Below, piece by piece: positions 61,401 to 64,000 of a stretch of DNA of 64,000 nucleotides. The DNA is taken from positions 2,774,501-2,838,500 of the forward strand of contig LR746269.1 of NCBI GenBank assembly GCA_902729315.2, in the 5' to 3' direction. The notes beneath the pieces were generated by a model. That model searched no databases, was not told the DNA's origin, and saw only the letters and a program-made list of their open reading frames with translations. Within the stretch, counting starts at the first letter, position 1. Every line of letters begins with the position of its first letter. This DNA is from Spirodela intermedia (taxonomy: Eukaryota; Streptophyta; Magnoliopsida; Alismatales; Araceae). The position numbers and the translations under genes were made by a program.

Positions 61401-62266
61401 CTTTATTAGGTGAACGAGGGACGAGTTCCTGAGAATCGTCTTGCTCTGAGACTACTTGCCGAGGAGATGCTACAATGGCCCAATCTTGAGGTATTTTTAG
61501 CAGCCACAAAGTACGGTCGAATTATGCTCCTAGCATTTTAACTAAATAATTCACATACATTATGGCTTCCATGTTTCATTTTTCATCTTCTTCTCCATGT
61601 CCTCATTATGGATCAGATTGCCACCCAAAATTCCACTGCAAATTCCAGTTTCCATTATGGGAAAAGGCAGGAACGTAGAAAATGTTGCATCTTTTTTTTT
61701 TTTTACCTTCTGGTTCATCATCTGATTTAGTACATTGCGTTCCATGAGAGAGATTTTCTTGCAGATTCTCCTACTTCCCACGAGGGTCTTTTAAAAAAAA
61801 AGAGCTTTTTTGACGGGCCCTTGTAAATCTAGTAATGAGAGGCAGCCGTAGAAATCATTCAAGCTCCTCCGCCAGGCCCACTAGGTTTCATAATCACTGC
61901 TCCTTGATCTTCTTGCCAAGAACAGGTGGAGGCTCCGAAGAAGGGGTCTCGCAAATCGCTGTACGCGAAGGCCACAGACACCGGAATTGATCCCAAGGAA
62001 GCCGCCAAGCGGCTGAACATCGACTGGGATTCAGCGGCCGACATCGAGTCCGAGGACGACGACACTGAAGATGCGCCTGTACCCCCTGTTGTGGTACGAT
62101 CCACCTCCTCTCAACAGAGATGATCTGTCACCTCGGCAACTTCTCAGCCCATTTCATCCTGCTCGATCCTTTGCAGGGCTATGGGGCGCTCTACCTGGTG
62201 ACGGCCCTGCCGGTCATAATCGGCGCGTCTGTCGTGCTCATCCTGTTCTACAACTCTCTGCAGTGA
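55423..62266 (+). CDS. Y3IP1: Ycf3-interacting protein 1, chloroplastic (photosystem I assembly)
   Basis: Six exons: 55423-55707, 55887-55931, 59271-59381, 61410-61490, 61926-62093, 62177-62266. They encode 259 residues and all phases close. Y3IP1 is a thylakoid protein that works with Ycf3 in assembling photosystem I. The N-terminus (about 1-65) is rich in Ala, Ser, Arg and Pro, as in plastid transit peptides. Conserved strings are [69 protein letters not shown] and [12 protein letters not shown]. The C-terminus, [17 protein letters not shown] plus [11 protein letters not shown] (231-259), is one membrane segment. The length fits the family. Exon 1 appears to end at a GC donor (AAAAAT|GCAAGT), since no in-frame GT donor is available. 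Intron 2 is 3.3 kb and holds a tandem repeat; intron 3 is 2.0 kb and holds a hairpin. Confidence 0.95.
56300..56705. repeat. 138-base tandem repeat, nearly three copies, in Y3IP1 intron 2
   Basis: AACTCTTTGTTG(T/G)(A/T)GAACACC begins at 56319, 56458 and 56596, a period of 138-139 bases. Copies are highly similar (CATGCTTGG(A/G)ATCATTAAGG, CAGACATCTATTGCC, CAATTAAATC(A/T)CGTTGC). The third copy ends early, at about 56697. No coding potential. Confidence 0.95.
60609..60646. repeat. Perfect 16-base inverted repeat in Y3IP1 intron 3
   Basis: TTAAGTGGATCCATTA (60609-60624), a 6-base loop, then its exact reverse complement (60631-60646). A second nested pairing exists (ATTAGAC at 60601 with GTCTAAT at 60628). 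It may be the core of a small inverted-repeat element or a hairpin in the pre-mRNA. Confidence 0.9.
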
Positions 62267-63160
62267 GGATCCTTTTTTGCCATAAATGTATATTCTATCA
62301 CGCTGCATCGACGTCAAATGCGGGCATCCCCACTAGATCGATCCATTGCGCCTGGTGCCATCATCTTCTTTCCCTGTAAGTTGCGCTGCACTTTTCCCCT
62401 CAGATTGTGCAACCTTTGGCCGGCCCTTCCGGTGAAATGATGTTATTCCTCTCGCTGTAGTGCAGATCCAGCTGCGAACTCATGTGGGTGTTCTTCGTGT
62501 GGGAGTCCCACAGCCATCAGACTTGTCTCTGCAAACTTGAATGTAAAATCGGATCGTCATTCATTTGGGTGTTTCTGGCTTTAAATGGTATTCATGGCAC
62601 ATCTCACATGGTTCTTCAGATCCCTGAATCTGAGCTTCTGGGATTGACTTGAAGCTGCAGGAGAAGGTAGGATTTCAGTTTGGCGGGCATTTCCACAAGA
62701 AGAAGAAGAAGAAGAAGAAGAAGAAGAAGAAGAAGCAGAGAGGCCCCCCAGAGGGTGGGAGAGAGAAGAGCCCTTTTCTTCCTTCTCCGGCATTTACTCA
62801 GGCACCTTGGCGGCCGTCCACTGGTAGGTGGGTCCTGCACACACCCCCCCCTCTTCCCTCATACCCGTCGCCGGAGTCGTCGGCGGAAGCGGTGCCGCCA
62901 CCGGCTAGGGTAGATGGGGCCGAATTGAAGGCGCTGGCTGATGGTGAATTCGCTGCCCCACCCGGCATTCAATGGCAATAAATCCCCAGGAGCCCGCTGC
63001 CTGCGGGGGAGAAGTTGATCCATTCTTCCTTCCCTCCGGGGCGGGGATACGCCCACCTGGGGATGGAGAAGAAGGGGACTGGGTTTTACATTATTGCTTT
63101 CTTCCAGGGAAGGTCAGGTCAGGTCAGGCCTCCTTGGAACAGAGGACCCACTTTACCCAG
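62267..63160. other. Y3IP1 3' flank with a GAA microsatellite, then GC-rich sequence
   Basis: The Y3IP1 3' UTR should lie in the first 300 bases. An (AAG)n tract of about 12 units is at about 62698-62735. From 62740 to 63160 the sequence is GC-rich, and two overlapping open frames (62649-62981 and 62972-63694) run through it, neither with a recognisable family. It could be the leader or first exon of a gene beyond the right edge. Confidence 0.35.
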
Positions 63161-63162
63161 GA

Positions 63163-63545
63163 AGCTCTCTCTCTCTCTCTTTCTCTTTCTCTTTCTCCCT
63201 TTCTCTCTCTCTCTCTCCCCCTCTCACTCACTCTCCCTCTCTCTCTCACTCACTCACTCACTCACTCACTCAGTCTCTCTCTCTCCCTCTCTCTCTCTCT
63301 CACTCACTCACTCACTCTCTCTCTCCCCTTTCTCTCCCTCTCTCCTCTCTCTCTCTCTCTCTCTTTCTCTTTCTCTTTCTCCCTTTCTCTCTCTCTCTCT
63401 CCCCCTCTCACTCACTCTCCCTCTCTCTCTCACTCACTCACTCACTCACTCACTCAGTCTCTCTCTCTCCCTCTCTCTCTCTCTCACTCACTCACTCACT
63501 CTCTCTCTCCCCTTTCTCTCCCTCTCTCCTCTCTCTCACTCACTT
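63163..63545. repeat. Large CT-rich array with a 184-base duplicated unit
   Basis: Almost pure pyrimidine on the + strand apart from CTCA steps. The pattern TTTCTC x3, CCCTTTCTC, (CT)n, CCCCCTCTCACTCACTCTCCC, (CTCA)n, CAGTCTC, ... CCCCTTTCTCCC occurs twice with an offset of 184 bases (CCCTTTCTC at 63197 and 63381). All + strand open frames through it (SLSLSL, THSLTHS) are simple-sequence artefacts. Confidence 0.9.
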
Positions 63546-64000
63546 CTCACACACACTCTCTCTCTCTATCCATCTCCCCCCTCCAGGCGCGCGACTTGTC
63601 TTCTGTTCTCTGTGTCTGTCTCTCGCTCCAGTCTCAAGGGAAATTACTAAACAGCCACCTAAAATTGACCACCGTCGTGCTTCAATATTCTTAATTAGTT
63701 TTAAAATGGTTAGAATATTAGCTGCGAGTTTTTTTTTCTTTCTGACTCCGCGTGCCGATTTAAGGAGTCGTCTTATTCTTAAATTGAATTCGAGATACGT
63801 TTTTTGATAAACCCTCCTTTGGAAAATATTTAAGGAAGTAACCTCACAAGAACTGATAATTGCGTTGTGCCGTGACGGAAAACCCGACAGGGGTGCGCAA
63901 GTAAAATTCCCATTCGTGGGGATAAAAAAGCCACCGTATGAAGGTTTTAGGATCGGACGGTCATACCGGCTTGGATATCCACCCATTGAACGGCTAGTAT
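63546..64000. other. Right edge, no gene assigned
   Basis: The end of the CT-rich tract is followed by mixed sequence with no family match. The 148-codon reverse-strand frame (63986-63540) shows no recognisable domain and its C-terminal part is antisense to the repeat, so it is not called. Confidence 0.35.

Noticed and set aside
62972-63807. Long SLSLSL/THSLTHS frames of more than 200 codons at the right edge
   Set aside because: They are translation of a pyrimidine tandem array in all three frames, not protein-coding sequence.

Overview
This is nuclear DNA from a flowering plant. The genes have many short exons with long AT-rich introns. The protein families are plant-specific: plastid starch synthase, LOB-domain factor, Ycf3-interacting protein and an AS1-type C-terminus. 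Transposon debris and CT/GA microsatellites are abundant. Several exons are very GC-rich (the LBD gene, the AS1-like ORF, the last exon of the CorA-like gene) beside AT-rich introns. That bimodality suggests a monocot, possibly not a grass, but the species cannot be named from this window.

Layout. (1) 1-7687, + strand: the last six coding exons of a starch synthase IV gene that enters from the left edge. (2) 7.7-14.9 kb: AT-rich, no supportable gene. (3) 14.9-18.2 kb: a GC-rich island with polypyrimidine tracts and an intact 332-codon ORF whose C-terminal half matches the AS1/RS2/PHAN MYB family but which has no MYB domain. (4) 18.2-21.85 kb: AT-rich, no gene seen. (5) 22.9-27.26 kb, + strand: a complete seven-exon CorA-like magnesium-transporter-family gene (578 aa). 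(6) 27.7-34.05 kb, - strand, convergent with the previous gene: a four-KH RNA-binding protein (seven exons, 611 aa as modelled). (7) 36-52 kb: transposon territory. A pair of about 1.1 kb direct repeats looks like LTRs, with a PBS-like and a PPT-like site. The right copy is split by a 2.8 kb insertion that itself holds a tRNA-like (SINE-like) sequence and internal duplications. (8) 53.03-54.09 kb, + strand: a two-exon class II LBD gene (LBD40/41/42-like, 309 aa). (9) 55.42-62.27 kb, + strand: a complete six-exon Y3IP1 gene for photosystem I assembly (259 aa). (10) 62.3-64 kb: GC-rich sequence, then a large CT-rich tandem array.

The genes do not form a pathway. Two are plastid proteins (starch granule initiation, PSI assembly), two are transcription-related, one is an RNA-binding protein and one a membrane transporter. 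All exon-intron models were built by hand from splice sites, reading phase and family conservation. Phases close in every model. The observations most worth checking are the MYB-less AS1-like ORF, an in-frame duplicate of the LBD C-terminus lying just past its stop codon, two apparent GC-AG introns, and the nested retroelement at 38.5-48.6 kb.
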